DNA of 64,000 bases, from contig CAZJNU010000003.1 in the NCBI GenBank assembly GCA_964547485.1, forward strand, positions 31,053-95,052, in the 5' to 3' direction. Position numbers and translations under genes: made by a program. The DNA comes from JACJWR01 sp964547485. GTDB taxonomy: Bacteria > Actinomycetota > Actinomycetes > S36-B12 > UBA10799. The notes under the pieces were generated by a model. The model was not told the DNA's origin and searched no databases. It saw only the letters and a list, made by a program, of their open reading frames with translations. Below are positions 33,387 to 42,143 of the stretch, one piece after another; within the stretch, counting starts at the first letter, position 1; the number at the start of each line of letters is the position of its first letter.

Positions 33387-33905
33387 ATGCGCCCGAAGGT
33401 ACCCGCTTCCCAACTCCCCGAAATCGTGGCCGAACTCGAGGAATACGTCTCCCAGGCGGGCTGGGACCAGCCTGCGCGCCTGTTCGCGCTGGTGGCGACC
33501 GACGAGATCATCTCCGAGGAGCCTGCCATTGCCGCTGCCCTCGGACTCACACCAGGCGGGGTCACTCCCGTCGAACAGGACGAATTCGATATTCAGTCCC
33601 CTCTGGACGAGGCACTGGCGTCGATCGCCTGGCCCGAGAAGGTGCGCGGCGCCGCCCTCGCACTCGAACGGGTACTGCTGCCTCCGGAGGCGGAACAGGA
33701 CCTACCGGACGGCGGTGACACTGACGCCCTAGTGTCAGCAGTCGATGCAGACCCGCGGCGCCAGGAGGTCCGGATCGTCGTGGCGGTGAATCCAGCGGGG
33801 GAGCACTTCTGTCTACTCCGGCTCCGAGCGCACCCCGACGATCTACTGACCGGTCAGGACCTCGTGCCGCAGTTGGCCGAGGCGCTGGCCAGCACGTTCG
33901 CCTGA
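33387..33905 (+). CDS. PPA1309 family protein
   Basis: 172 residues, cytosolic. PEIVAELEEYVSQAGWDQPARLFALVATDEI, IAWPEKVRGAALALERVLLPP and VSAVDADPRRQEVRIVVAVNPAGEHFCLLRLR match the small PPA1309 family restricted to actinobacteria. The biochemical function is not known. It is constantly found next to UPF0182 and the YlbL-like protease, as here. Only 27 bp separate its ATG from the divergent GTG of UPF0182, so its promoter must overlap that gene or the transcript is leaderless. Confidence 0.88.
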   Translation: MRPKVPASQLPEIVAELEEYVSQAGWDQPARLFALVATDEIISEEPAIAAALGLTPGGVTPVEQDEFDIQSPLDEALASIAWPEKVRGAALALERVLLPPEAEQDLPDGGDTDALVSAVDADPRRQEVRIVVAVNPAGEHFCLLRLRAHPDDLLTGQDLVPQLAEALASTFA

Positions 33906-33924
33906 CCGAGCTCCGCCCACGCTC

Positions 33925-35028
33925 TCAGGCAACCGATTCCTCGGGCGGCGTGGCCGCGGCAGCCGGACAAGCTGGCAGCGCCCGCCCGGCTCGGTAGTCG
34001 TCGATCGCGGCAACCGCGCCCGCCAAATCCGCAACAGCGGCCACCGCCAGGCCCTCCGGCACGTTGCCGACGACCTCGTCGCAGTTGTCCTTCGGTGCCA
34101 GGAACAGCGTGGCGCCGTCCTCTCGCGCGCCTTCCATCTTCTGCCGGATTCCCCCGATCGGACCGACTTTGCCATCCGCCCCGATCGTTCCGGTGCCGGC
34201 GATCTGCTTGCCACCGGTCAATTCCCCCGGCGTCAGCTGATCGACCGTCCCGAGAGCGAACATCAGCCCTGCACTGGGCCCACCGACCCCGTCCAATGTG
34301 AAGTCGACCTCGAACGGCCCGCGATAGGAGGTTTCGAGGCTGATCCCGAGAAATCCCCACTCCGGATTCTTGGGGTTGGCGCCGACTTTGAGTTGCACCG
34401 GCAGGTCCTTGCCATCGCGCACCACCACGGCCGGGACGGTACTGCCCACCGGGGTCGCGCGGACATCGGCCACCAACTGCTCACGGCTCGTCACTGGCTT
34501 GCCGTTGAAGGATTTGATCACATCACCGTTCGAAACTGCGTCGGCGTTGGCGGAGTCCTCGGTCACTTCGGCAACCACGACCGACTCGGTCACCGGGATC
34601 TTCAGGTAGCGCAGGGCCGCCGCGATGGCATTCGACTGGGAGCTAGAGAAGGCAGAGGCACTCTCCTTCTTGGAGTCCTCCGCCGACTCCTCAGCGGGGA
34701 ACAGCAACTCCCGGGGTAGCACCGCGACTTGATCGTCGAAATATGCCAACACGGCCTCGACTGCCGTCAGTGGTCCGTAGGGTCCGCCTCGCTCCCGAAC
34801 GGTGGTCATGTTCAGCTGGCCGGTGGTCGGGTAGGTGCGGGTCCCGCTGATCTCGATCACCGGCTGGCCGTCGTATTCCCCGATGGTGTTGAACACCGGT
34901 CCGGGCGACACGATCACATAGGGCACGGGCAACACCAACCCTGCGATCAAAAGCAGCAGTGCCGCGAGCACCGAAGTCAACAGCAGCCGGCCGTAGCCGC
35001 TGGCGGGAAGAAGCCGTGGCCGCTTCAC
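33925..35028 (-). CDS. YlbL-type membrane-anchored PDZ/Lon-like serine protease
   Basis: 367 residues. One N-terminal TM anchor (LLLTSVLAALLLLIAGLVL) is followed by VPYVIVSPGPVFNTIG, the family opening. Residues ~150-235 form a PDZ domain (DAVSNGDVIKSFNGKPV). Residues ~245-345 form the Lon-like S16 domain with the catalytic Ser in GGPSAGLMFAL and Lys in GGIRQKM. The protease faces outside the cytoplasm. Its GTG start overlaps the end of a small membrane-protein gene by 4 bp. It is the Rv3194c counterpart. Confidence 0.94.
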   Translation of the reverse strand: MKRPRLLPASGYGRLLLTSVLAALLLLIAGLVLPVPYVIVSPGPVFNTIGEYDGQPVIEISGTRTYPTTGQLNMTTVRERGGPYGPLTAVEAVLAYFDDQVAVLPRELLFPAEESAEDSKKESASAFSSSQSNAIAAALRYLKIPVTESVVVAEVTEDSANADAVSNGDVIKSFNGKPVTSREQLVADVRATPVGSTVPAVVVRDGKDLPVQLKVGANPKNPEWGFLGISLETSYRGPFEVDFTLDGVGGPSAGLMFALGTVDQLTPGELTGGKQIAGTGTIGADGKVGPIGGIRQKMEGAREDGATLFLAPKDNCDEVVGNVPEGLAVAAVADLAGAVAAIDDYRAGRALPACPAAAATPPEESVA

Positions 35029-35282
35029 TCGCTGTCACCCGATCTGTGTCCGTCCACGGGTTGCCGACTCGAAGCCCGCGACGGCCGACCCTGCCCGGTC
35101 GGCTTCCGCCCGCCCGAAGCCCGCCCGACCGAGTCCGTCAACAGGTGCCCCACCTCTGCGAGTCGCTGGGCCCGCCACTTCGGGGAGTTTCGGCGACGTT
35201 CACGGCGGGCGAGCACCGACGTCCAGATCACCGCCACGACACCGCTGACGAGCGGGATCAGCCACCACACCAACGCCTCCAC
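35025..35282 (-). CDS. Small single-TM protein upstream of the YlbL-type protease
   Basis: Likely start GTG 35282, 85 residues. One TM segment (ALVWWLIPLVSGVVAVIW) is followed by a strongly basic cytoplasmic tail (ARRERRRNSPKWRAQR ... GRKPTGQGRPSR). Its TGA overlaps the GTG of the protease gene, so the two are translationally coupled. The frame is open further upstream but without family resemblance. Function unknown. A helper or adaptor for the protease is only a guess from coupling. Confidence 0.6.
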   Translation of the reverse strand: MEALVWWLIPLVSGVVAVIWTSVLARRERRRNSPKWRAQRLAEVGHLLTDSVGRASGGRKPTGQGRPSRASSRQPVDGHRSGDSE

Positions 35283-35490
35283 GCGGGTCAGCCTACGTGG
35301 CTTGCGGGATATCTCCGACAAGGCCGCGAACCTTCGGTCGACCATCATTTCGCGAATGGCGAAGCCGCAACGATGGTCATCGTCGGTCGGCATGGCTAGC
35401 GTGGATACCCGGAACCGCCTCCACCCACGTCCGCGCGGCATTGCCGCATCCTCCCCGGACGAAGGCGGACCAAGAGGAGCGTGGCTAGCA

Positions 35491-36864
35491 GTGGCCGACA
35501 ACATGCCTTTCGGATTCACACCCGGTGACCCCGAGGGTCAGCCGAACTTCGACGTCAACCAGCTCGGCGCCATGCTCCAGCAGCTCGGACAGATGATGCA
35601 ACAGTCTGGGGCTGGCCAGGGAGCCGACGTCGGCCCGGTCAACTGGACGATGGTCAAAGACAACGCCCGCCAACTCCTCGCCACCGAAGGCGACCCCAGC
35701 GTCACCGACGGTGAGCGGTCAGCCACCGAGACTGCCGTTGACCTGGCTGAACTCTGGCTGGATGCCGCCACCGAGTTCCCCGCCACCGGCGGCCGGCCTG
35801 CCACCTGGTGCCGAAGCGAGTGGTTGGAGGGGACGCTGCCGGCGTGGCAGCGGATCATCGACCCCGTCGCGGCCCGGGTGCAGGATTCGATGGCGGTGTT
35901 GATGCCAGGCGGGGCCGGCGGGGACGAACAAGCGGGTCTTCCCGCCGGACTGCCCCCGGAAATGGCGCAACTACTCGGTCCGCTGATGGGGATGGCCAAG
36001 CAGATGGGGGCCACCATGTTCAGCTCCCAGGTGGCACAGGCGCTGGCAGCGCTGGCCGGTGAAGTGGTCTCTGCCGGTGACGTTGGGATCCCGCTGACCT
36101 CAGACGGGCGACCGGCGCTGCTGCCGGGCAATGCCCGTGCCTTCGGTGCGGGCCTCGATGTGCCCGAGCGCGACGTCCTGCTGTATCTCGCGCTGCGCGA
36201 AGCGGCCCACCAGCGACTCTTCGCGCACGTGGGCTGGCTGCGCTCCAGGCTGGAATCGGCTGTGGAGGAGTACGCCCGCGGGATCACGGTGGACACCGAG
36301 CGGATCACCTCCGCGGTCGAGCAGGCCGACCTGTCCAACCCCGAGAACCTGCAGGAGATCCTCGGATCGGGAGTTCTGGTGCCGGAGGATTCCCCGGAAC
36401 AGCGAGCAGCCTTGGAACGGCTGGAAACCCTACTTGCACTGGTGGAGGGCTGGGTGGATGCGGTCGTGACAGCTGCGGCCGCGGACCGACTGCCGAACAT
36501 CGCCAAACTGCAGGAGGCGCTTCGGCGACGTCGAGCGGCGGGCGGACCTGCGGAGAAGACCTTTGCCACCCTGGTCGGGTTGGAGTTGCGTCCCCGCAGG
36601 CTTCGGGAGGCTGCGGCCCTGTGGGCGGCGTTGGCAGAGTCACGCGGGCAGGAGGGACGCGATCAGGTCTGGGCACACCCGGACCTGCTGCCCACGACTG
36701 AGGACCTTCAGCATCCCGAGGCGTTCGTGGTGTCCAGCGATCCGCAATCCGCGGTGTCGCTGGATGCGGAGTTGGAGGCCCTTGGGGACGCCGGCGACTC
36801 GCCCGAACCGCCGTCGGATGCCCACCGGCCTCCTGACGACGAGCCGAACCCTTCCGGCAATTGA
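35491..36864 (+). CDS. DUF2342/Zincin_2 zinc-dependent metalloprotease family protein
   Basis: GTG 35491 (GAGGAG upstream) gives 457 residues; ATG 35503 is an alternative. The N-terminus is Met/Gln-rich (GAMLQQLGQMMQQSG). The family core shows WTMVKDNARQLLA, TAVDLAELWLDAATEFP and the zincin helix LREAAHQRLFAHVGWLRSRL, where REAAHxRLF replaces a standard HExxH. Some members are labelled F420-biosynthesis-associated, but no enzymatic role is established. The C-terminus is acidic and Pro-rich. It is the Rv3195 counterpart, divergent to the YlbL pair. Confidence 0.9.
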   Translation: MADNMPFGFTPGDPEGQPNFDVNQLGAMLQQLGQMMQQSGAGQGADVGPVNWTMVKDNARQLLATEGDPSVTDGERSATETAVDLAELWLDAATEFPATGGRPATWCRSEWLEGTLPAWQRIIDPVAARVQDSMAVLMPGGAGGDEQAGLPAGLPPEMAQLLGPLMGMAKQMGATMFSSQVAQALAALAGEVVSAGDVGIPLTSDGRPALLPGNARAFGAGLDVPERDVLLYLALREAAHQRLFAHVGWLRSRLESAVEEYARGITVDTERITSAVEQADLSNPENLQEILGSGVLVPEDSPEQRAALERLETLLALVEGWVDAVVTAAAADRLPNIAKLQEALRRRRAAGGPAEKTFATLVGLELRPRRLREAAALWAALAESRGQEGRDQVWAHPDLLPTTEDLQHPEAFVVSSDPQSAVSLDAELEALGDAGDSPEPPSDAHRPPDDEPNPSGN

Positions 36865-36880
36865 GAGCTGTCCACATGTT

Positions 36881-36909
36881 CCCCGCCGCGCCTGTCAGGA
36901 GCGGCGGGG
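36881..36909 (+). terminator. Hairpin terminator after the DUF2342 gene
   Basis: CCCCGCCGC, an 11-nt loop, GCGGCGGGG; 9-bp perfect GC stem 17 bp after the stop codon and before the SprT-like gene. Confidence 0.65.
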
Positions 36910-36928
36910 ACGATCTAGGTTTGTCGGC

Positions 36929-37486
36929 ATGACGATCACGCCCATCCAGCTCGCAGGTCTACCGGACGGCGTTGAAGTCCGGCGCAGCAGTCGCCGCCGG
37001 AAAACCGTCTCGGCCTTCCGGGAGGACGGTCGGACTGTGGTGGTGGTGCCGCAACGGATGCCGGCCGACCAAATTCGCAACCACGTGTCTGAGCTGGTCG
37101 GCCGTCTCAGCCGACGGACCAGCACGCCGCTGCGGTCCGATACTGCCCTGCTTGCCCATGCTGAGCGGTTGCGGACCCGCTATCTGCCGGAGGCGCCACC
37201 GCCGGCCAGTGTCACGTGGAGCACCCGACAACGCCGACGGTGGGGGTCCTGCACCACTGCCGAACGAACGATCCGGGTGTCGACGTTGCTGGCCGAGATG
37301 CCCAACTTCGTGTTGGACTACATCCTCGTGCACGAACTGGCTCATCTGATCCGCTCGGATCACGGCCCTGAATTTTCGGCGTTGGTCGCACGATTCCCGC
37401 AGACCGAGCTTGCCGAGGGCTTCCTGCAGGGCTTTGACCACGCGCGAACGATCGGCTCGGGCGCGGAGCCATCGGGACCGCATTAG
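36929..37486 (+). CDS. SprT/YgjP-like metallopeptidase domain protein (DUF45)
   Basis: ATG 36929 gives 185 residues. Features are the basic RRSSRRRKTVSAF, TWSTRQRRRWGSCTTAERTIRVS with the WGSC signature, and VLDYILVHELAHLIRSDHGPEFSALV carrying the HExxH zinc site plus a third ligand. Members are YgjP-type M48-like zinc peptidases; some are linked to restriction systems and others are free-standing. A housekeeping place is suggested by conserved position next to DUF2342 and the ABC1 kinase. Confidence 0.88.
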   Translation: MTITPIQLAGLPDGVEVRRSSRRRKTVSAFREDGRTVVVVPQRMPADQIRNHVSELVGRLSRRTSTPLRSDTALLAHAERLRTRYLPEAPPPASVTWSTRQRRRWGSCTTAERTIRVSTLLAEMPNFVLDYILVHELAHLIRSDHGPEFSALVARFPQTELAEGFLQGFDHARTIGSGAEPSGPH

Positions 37487-37507
37487 CGAGGGCTCCCACA
37501 CCCTCGC
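37486..37507 (+). terminator. Hairpin terminator after the SprT-like gene
   Basis: GCGAGGG - 8 nt - CCCTCGC; a 7-bp stem that overlaps the last base of the stop codon. Confidence 0.5.
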
Positions 37508-38254
37508 GCACAGGTCCCAGCGGGAACCCGAACGTGACTGTGACGTGTCCCCCGGGTGAACGTAAGGTCACTCCGACACGCGCCGGAACTTTTTCTCCTG
37601 CACAGGCCAATCGTGAGATACGCGCAGGTCAGGACCACCTTCTCCGTGCTCGACCGCGCCCCATCCACAAGTGATCCCCAGGGCCGTCAACAGGTATTCC
37701 CGGCCAATCCCCAAGTTGTCCCCAACTCCATCCACAGCTGGTTCAAGAAGGTCCGCCGCTGGGGTTGTGCGCAGCACCTGCCGAGTGGCAAGTTCATCCC
37801 TGGGAGCGGGGCCCCAGGTAAAACGGGTTGAAACGCAAGGGGAAGGCGTTTCGGCTGCGCGCACCTCGGGTCCCGCCCCGCAACTCGCGACCACGGATGA
37901 CCGGGGAGGCCCACGGGGCGTTCCGGCAGCAAGGTCCAAGTTGCCAGCGTGACTGCGAGACCGGACTTCCCACTGGGGACAACCCCAGCGATGCCGCACC
38001 CCTGCCGGGGTGTATCCGGTAGACGGCGCGAAGAACGGCAACGCCACGGCTGGGGCCAAGGTCCCGGCCGTGGCTTCTTGCTTGGCGCACCGGCCCCTGC
38101 CGCCGTTCCTCCGACCCCGACTCGACCGTCACCCAGGCGTGGCCTAGCCCATGGTGACGTCCCGATCAGCGGCGGGGTGTCACCCGAATCCCAGCCAGGG
38201 GGCACGTAGGCTGAAACTGCTCAGATCCACCACATACCCAAACCAGGAGGAAAA
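37508..38254. other. Intergenic region, about 750 bp
   Basis: No gene that I can support; open frames on both strands lack family resemblance and are Pro/Arg-rich. Between 37668 and 37740 there are four sequences close to the DnaA box (two CATCCACA, one TTGTCCCCA, one GATCCCCA). The ribosome site AGGAGG for the small downstream gene is at 38245-38250. Confidence 0.5.
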
Positions 38255-38431
38255 ATGGCTGAGACCTACAGTGGCGAGGTTTACTGCGTGAAGTGTCGCG
38301 AGAAGCGTCAGGTCACCGACGCCGTGGTCGAGGAAAACGACAAGGGTCGTCGGTTCGCCAAGGGCACTTGCCCAGTGTGCGGCACCAAGGTGACGCGCAT
38401 CATGGGCAAGAAGAAGGAAACCACCGACTAG
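38255..38431 (+). CDS. DUF5679 small zinc-ribbon-like protein
   Basis: 58 residues from ATG 38255 with a perfect AGGAGG four bases upstream. GEVYCVKCREKRQV and FAKGTCPVCGTKVTRIMGKKK give two CxxC pairs typical of the DUF5679 family. Members are tiny, widespread actinobacterial proteins of unknown role, perhaps nucleic-acid- or zinc-binding. The strong ribosome site suggests high expression. It precedes the ABC1 kinase. Confidence 0.9.
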   Translation: MAETYSGEVYCVKCREKRQVTDAVVEENDKGRRFAKGTCPVCGTKVTRIMGKKKETTD

Positions 38432-38489
38432 TAACTCCCCCCAGTGCCGGGCGCGAGCCACAGGGATGCGCGAAACGCGATAGCCGTGG

Positions 38490-39863
38490 ATGATGGACGA
38501 TGTGAGCGAGCCGCCGTCCGACTCCCGCCCGGCCCGTGGGGTGATTCCGACAACTGCTCTGCGCAGAAGTGCCCGGATGGCGGCCCTGCCGATGGGCTAC
38601 GCCGGCCGTACCGCGCTCGGCTTCGGTAAGCGAGTGGGTGGACGGCCCGCCGAAGTCGTGGCACAGGAGATGCAGTCGCGCACCGCCGATCAAGTCTTCC
38701 GCGTGCTGGGCGAACTCAAGGGCGGGGCGATGAAATTCGGCCAGGCCATGAGCATCTTTGAGGCCGCACTGCCGGAAGAGGTTGCCGGGCCGTATCGCGC
38801 GACGTTGACAAAGCTGCAGGACGCCGCCCCCGCGTTGCCCGCCAGCAGCGTGCACGCGGTGCTAGCGGAGAATCTCGGTCACGATTGGCGACGACGGTTC
38901 GCCGAGTTCGACGACCACCCCGCGGCAGCCGCCTCGATCGGGCAAGTGCACCGCGCCGTCGCCCGAGACGGCCGAATCGTCGCGGTGAAGATTCAATACC
39001 CAGGCGCGGGCAAGGCACTGATCTCCGACCTCAACCAACTCACTCGGCTCGCGCGACTGTTCGGAACAATGGTTCCCGGACTGGATGTCAAACCCCTGAT
39101 CGCCGAGCTGAAGGCGCGGGTCGCCGAGGAACTGGACTACCTGGCGGAGTCCGAGACCCAGCGGGACTTTGCGGTCGCCTACGAGGGCGATCCGGACTAT
39201 CTCATTCCGCACGTACTGGCAGCCTCCCCGCAGGTGCTTGTCAGCGAATGGCTGGACGGCACGTCGCTGGCTCAGGTGATTCGAGACGGTAGCCGGGAAG
39301 AGCGCGATCACTTTGGAACCCTGTACCTGCGGTTCCTGCTCGGCGGACCTGCCCGCGCCGGTCGGCTGCACGCCGATCCGCACCCGGGTAACTTCCGGGC
39401 GATGCCCGATGGTCGGCTCGGGGTGTTGGACTTCGGAGCAGCCGCCAGCCTGCCCGACGGGCTTCCGCCCGCAATGGGCGAACTGTTGCGGATCGCCGAG
39501 TCAGACGATGCCGCCGGCGTGATGGCAGGCCTGCGGGCCGAGGGGTTCATCAAACCGGGAATCGAGATCAACCCTGAGGATCTGCTCGGCTACCTGGAGC
39601 CGTTGGTGGAACCAGCTCGTCACGAGTCCTTCCACTACTCCCGGCACTGGCTGCGTGGTCAGTACAACCGGTTGAACGATCCCCGCGCTCGGGACTTCTC
39701 GATCGGGATGAAGTTGAACCTGCCGCCGGAGTACCTGCTGATCCACCGAGTGTGGCTGGGCTGCACCGGAGTGCTGTGCCAGTTGGACGCCAACGTCCGC
39801 ACCCGGGACGAACTCGAAGCCTGGGTTCCCGGCTTTGCCGAACCGCCGGACCCCCAGGCGTAG
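38490..39863 (+). CDS. ABC1/UbiB-family atypical kinase
   Basis: 457 residues. The family hallmarks are all visible: the KxGQ motif in ELKGGAMKFGQAMS, the Ala-rich nucleotide loop AAAASIGQVHRAV, the lysine in VAVKIQYPG, the ExD-like AELKARVAEELDYLAE, RLHADPHPGNF for the catalytic loop and VLDFGAAASL for the Mg-binding DFG. UbiB/ADCK proteins are ATPases or kinases tied to quinone lipid metabolism; in actinobacteria the target is unknown. It is the Rv3197 counterpart. In mycobacteria whiB7 follows; here uvrD2 lies 13 bp away, converging. Confidence 0.93.
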   Translation: MMDDVSEPPSDSRPARGVIPTTALRRSARMAALPMGYAGRTALGFGKRVGGRPAEVVAQEMQSRTADQVFRVLGELKGGAMKFGQAMSIFEAALPEEVAGPYRATLTKLQDAAPALPASSVHAVLAENLGHDWRRRFAEFDDHPAAAASIGQVHRAVARDGRIVAVKIQYPGAGKALISDLNQLTRLARLFGTMVPGLDVKPLIAELKARVAEELDYLAESETQRDFAVAYEGDPDYLIPHVLAASPQVLVSEWLDGTSLAQVIRDGSREERDHFGTLYLRFLLGGPARAGRLHADPHPGNFRAMPDGRLGVLDFGAAASLPDGLPPAMGELLRIAESDDAAGVMAGLRAEGFIKPGIEINPEDLLGYLEPLVEPARHESFHYSRHWLRGQYNRLNDPRARDFSIGMKLNLPPEYLLIHRVWLGCTGVLCQLDANVRTRDELEAWVPGFAEPPDPQA

Positions 39864-39875
39864 CAGTAGCTGAGG

Positions 39876-41960
39876 TCACTCCGCGACGAGCAGAGCCAGC
39901 AGCGAGGGGCCGTAGTCTGCGATTTTTCGCGGCCCGATCCCGGGTATCTCTGCCAGTTCCGCCAGCGTCTTGGGATGCTGCTCCGCGATGGCCTGCAGGG
40001 TCGCGTCAGTCGCCACGACGTAGGCGGGCATCCGCGTTCCTCGCTCGGCGGACAGCGCCTCGGCCGTCGTCGTTCGCCAGGCGCGGAGACCGTCCAGCAA
40101 CTCCACGTCGGCGTCGCCGGGGCAGGTTCGACATCGGCCCAAGGTGCGCTCGGCGCCGGTGCTCAGCCCGGCCCCGCACACCCGACAGGCAGCCAGCTTC
40201 GCAGTGCGCGCCCTCGACTGGCCCTTGCTCGGGACCTTCGATTTGGTTCTCGACCCGGGGCTGGCCGATTCGATCGCGTCCAGAAAACGGGAGCGTTTGC
40301 GACGACGACCTGACGACGCTCGAGCCTCGGCATAGGAGAGTTCCAGATGCCGGGAGGCACGCGTCACCCCGACGTAGAGCAGTCGCTTCTCCTCGGAGAT
40401 CTCGGCCTCCGAGTTGGCCGCGCCATGCGGCAATACGCCCTCATTGAGTCCGACCAAGAACACCGCCTGCCACTCCATCCCCTTGGCCGCGTGCAGCGAT
40501 GCCAGGGTCACCCCTGCCGCCACCGGCACGTCCTGCTGGGCCGCACGATCCATCAACTCCGCCACGAAGTCGGCGAGCCCGGCCCCCGGATGTGTTCGCT
40601 GGAAGTCCCTGGCTGCCTCAACCATCGCCGACAACGCCTCCCACCGCTCGCGTTGGGCGCCGGTACCGGCCGGCGGCGCCGGCGCCCAGCCCATCCCACC
40701 CACGATGCCCGACACCGCGGTCACCAGCTCGCCACCGCTGTCAGCGGCCTTCGCCGCCCCGCGGAACAGGGTCATCGCATCGCGAACTTCCTTCCGAGAG
40801 AAGTAGCGGGTGCCGCCGGCGACCTGGTACCCGATACCTGCCTCGGCCAGCGCCGCCTCCACCCGCTCGGTCATGGCATTCATCCTGACCAGCACCGCGA
40901 TCTCCGCCGGCGGCACACCATCGGCGATCAGCCCGGAGATCCGCCGGGCAACTCCGGCCGCCTCGGCATCCTCGTCGGCGTATCCGACGACCCGCACTGC
41001 CGGTCCGGATTCCCGCTGCGACACCAGCCGGACCCCAGCCCCGCCGGTCAGGGCCAGCACCTTGTTGGCAGTGGCGGAAATCTCGGGGCTGCATCGGTAG
41101 GTCCGCTCCAGCCGGACCACGCAGGCATCCGAATAGCGTCCGGCGAACCCGGTGAGGAAGCCGGGATCGGCGCCGGCGAACGTGTAGATGGTCTGCGCTG
41201 CATCCCCAACGACGCAGAGGTTCCGGTTGTCGCCGAGCCACAGCTCAAGCAGGCGCTGCTGCAGCGGCGACACATCCTGATACTCATCCACTGTCAGGTG
41301 CTTCAAACCGGGTCGCAGATGTGCGCCTACCCCGGGTTCGCGCTCCAACAGCGCCACCATGAACAGCAGGACATCCTCGAAGTCGAGCCTACCGGCGGCA
41401 TCTTTGGCCTGTTCGTAGCCGGCGAACACCTCCGCGACCTGGGCCGGGGTCAACCCGGAGGGCATATCCCGATTCCGCTTAGACGCGGCCGCGGCGTAGT
41501 CGGACGGGTGCAGTTGACTCACCTTGGCCCACTCGATCTCGGCAGACAGGTCGCGCACGGCGGTCGGGGCGGTGGGGAATCCGCGCCTCGACGCGGCGCC
41601 CCCGACCAGCGCCAACTTGCTCGCGGTGAGCTCGGGGAAGTCGCCGCCGATGTAGCTGGGCCAGTAGTAGCGCAGTTGTCGAAGGGCCGCCGCGTGGAAG
41701 GTGCGCACCCGGACTTCGGGCACCCCCAACGCCCGCAGCCGCCGGGACATTTCGCCGGCCGCCTTCGTGGTGAACGTGACCGCGACCGATCGGCGCGGGT
41801 CATGCTGACCGCTGAGGACGCCGTAGGCGATCCGGTGGGTTATCGCCCGGGTCTTGCCGGAGCCCGCCCCCGCCAACACCACGACGGGTCCGTCCAGGGC
41901 TAGCGCCACCAACCGCTGGTCGGGATCCAACCCGGCAAGCACCTCGTCCGCATTCGCCAT
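39876..41960 (-). CDS. uvrD2: ATP-dependent DNA helicase UvrD2
   Basis: ATG 41960 gives 694 residues. SF1A motifs: LAGAGSGKTRAITHRIAYG (Walker A), FTTKAAGEM (Ia), VDEYQDVSPLQQ (II), GDAAQTIYTFAGA (III), LERTYRCSPEI (IV) and LASLHAAKGMEWQAVFLVGL (V). A four-Cys zinc element (CRVCGAG ... CRTCPG) follows near residue 590-615, then an HRDC domain (LRAWRTTTAEALSAERGTRMPAYVV ... IPGIGPRKIADYG). This order defines actinobacterial UvrD2, a 3'-5' helicase that is essential in M. tuberculosis (Rv3198c). Confidence 0.95.
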   Translation of the reverse strand: MANADEVLAGLDPDQRLVALALDGPVVVLAGAGSGKTRAITHRIAYGVLSGQHDPRRSVAVTFTTKAAGEMSRRLRALGVPEVRVRTFHAAALRQLRYYWPSYIGGDFPELTASKLALVGGAASRRGFPTAPTAVRDLSAEIEWAKVSQLHPSDYAAAASKRNRDMPSGLTPAQVAEVFAGYEQAKDAAGRLDFEDVLLFMVALLEREPGVGAHLRPGLKHLTVDEYQDVSPLQQRLLELWLGDNRNLCVVGDAAQTIYTFAGADPGFLTGFAGRYSDACVVRLERTYRCSPEISATANKVLALTGGAGVRLVSQRESGPAVRVVGYADEDAEAAGVARRISGLIADGVPPAEIAVLVRMNAMTERVEAALAEAGIGYQVAGGTRYFSRKEVRDAMTLFRGAAKAADSGGELVTAVSGIVGGMGWAPAPPAGTGAQRERWEALSAMVEAARDFQRTHPGAGLADFVAELMDRAAQQDVPVAAGVTLASLHAAKGMEWQAVFLVGLNEGVLPHGAANSEAEISEEKRLLYVGVTRASRHLELSYAEARASSGRRRKRSRFLDAIESASPGSRTKSKVPSKGQSRARTAKLAACRVCGAGLSTGAERTLGRCRTCPGDADVELLDGLRAWRTTTAEALSAERGTRMPAYVVATDATLQAIAEQHPKTLAELAEIPGIGPRKIADYGPSLLALLVAE

Positions 41961-42143
41961 GTCCGTGAGTCTGTCACCCGAGGGCGGTCTCGCCCCAGCC
42001 GCGGGCACCCCGCCGTGGACAGCCGACGTCCGAGCTTGCGGCCGCACAGGTGGATGCTCGGGTGTGTCGAGGGATCTGGGTCGTCGGCCGTGGGGGCAGC
42101 GCAGGAACTGCGAGGCCCACGCACTCTCGGGCTAGCTGAATGG

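Noticed and set aside
40347..41903. A 518-codon open frame opposite uvrD2
   Set aside because: Mirror frame of a helicase whose motifs are all on the minus strand; no domain signal of its own.
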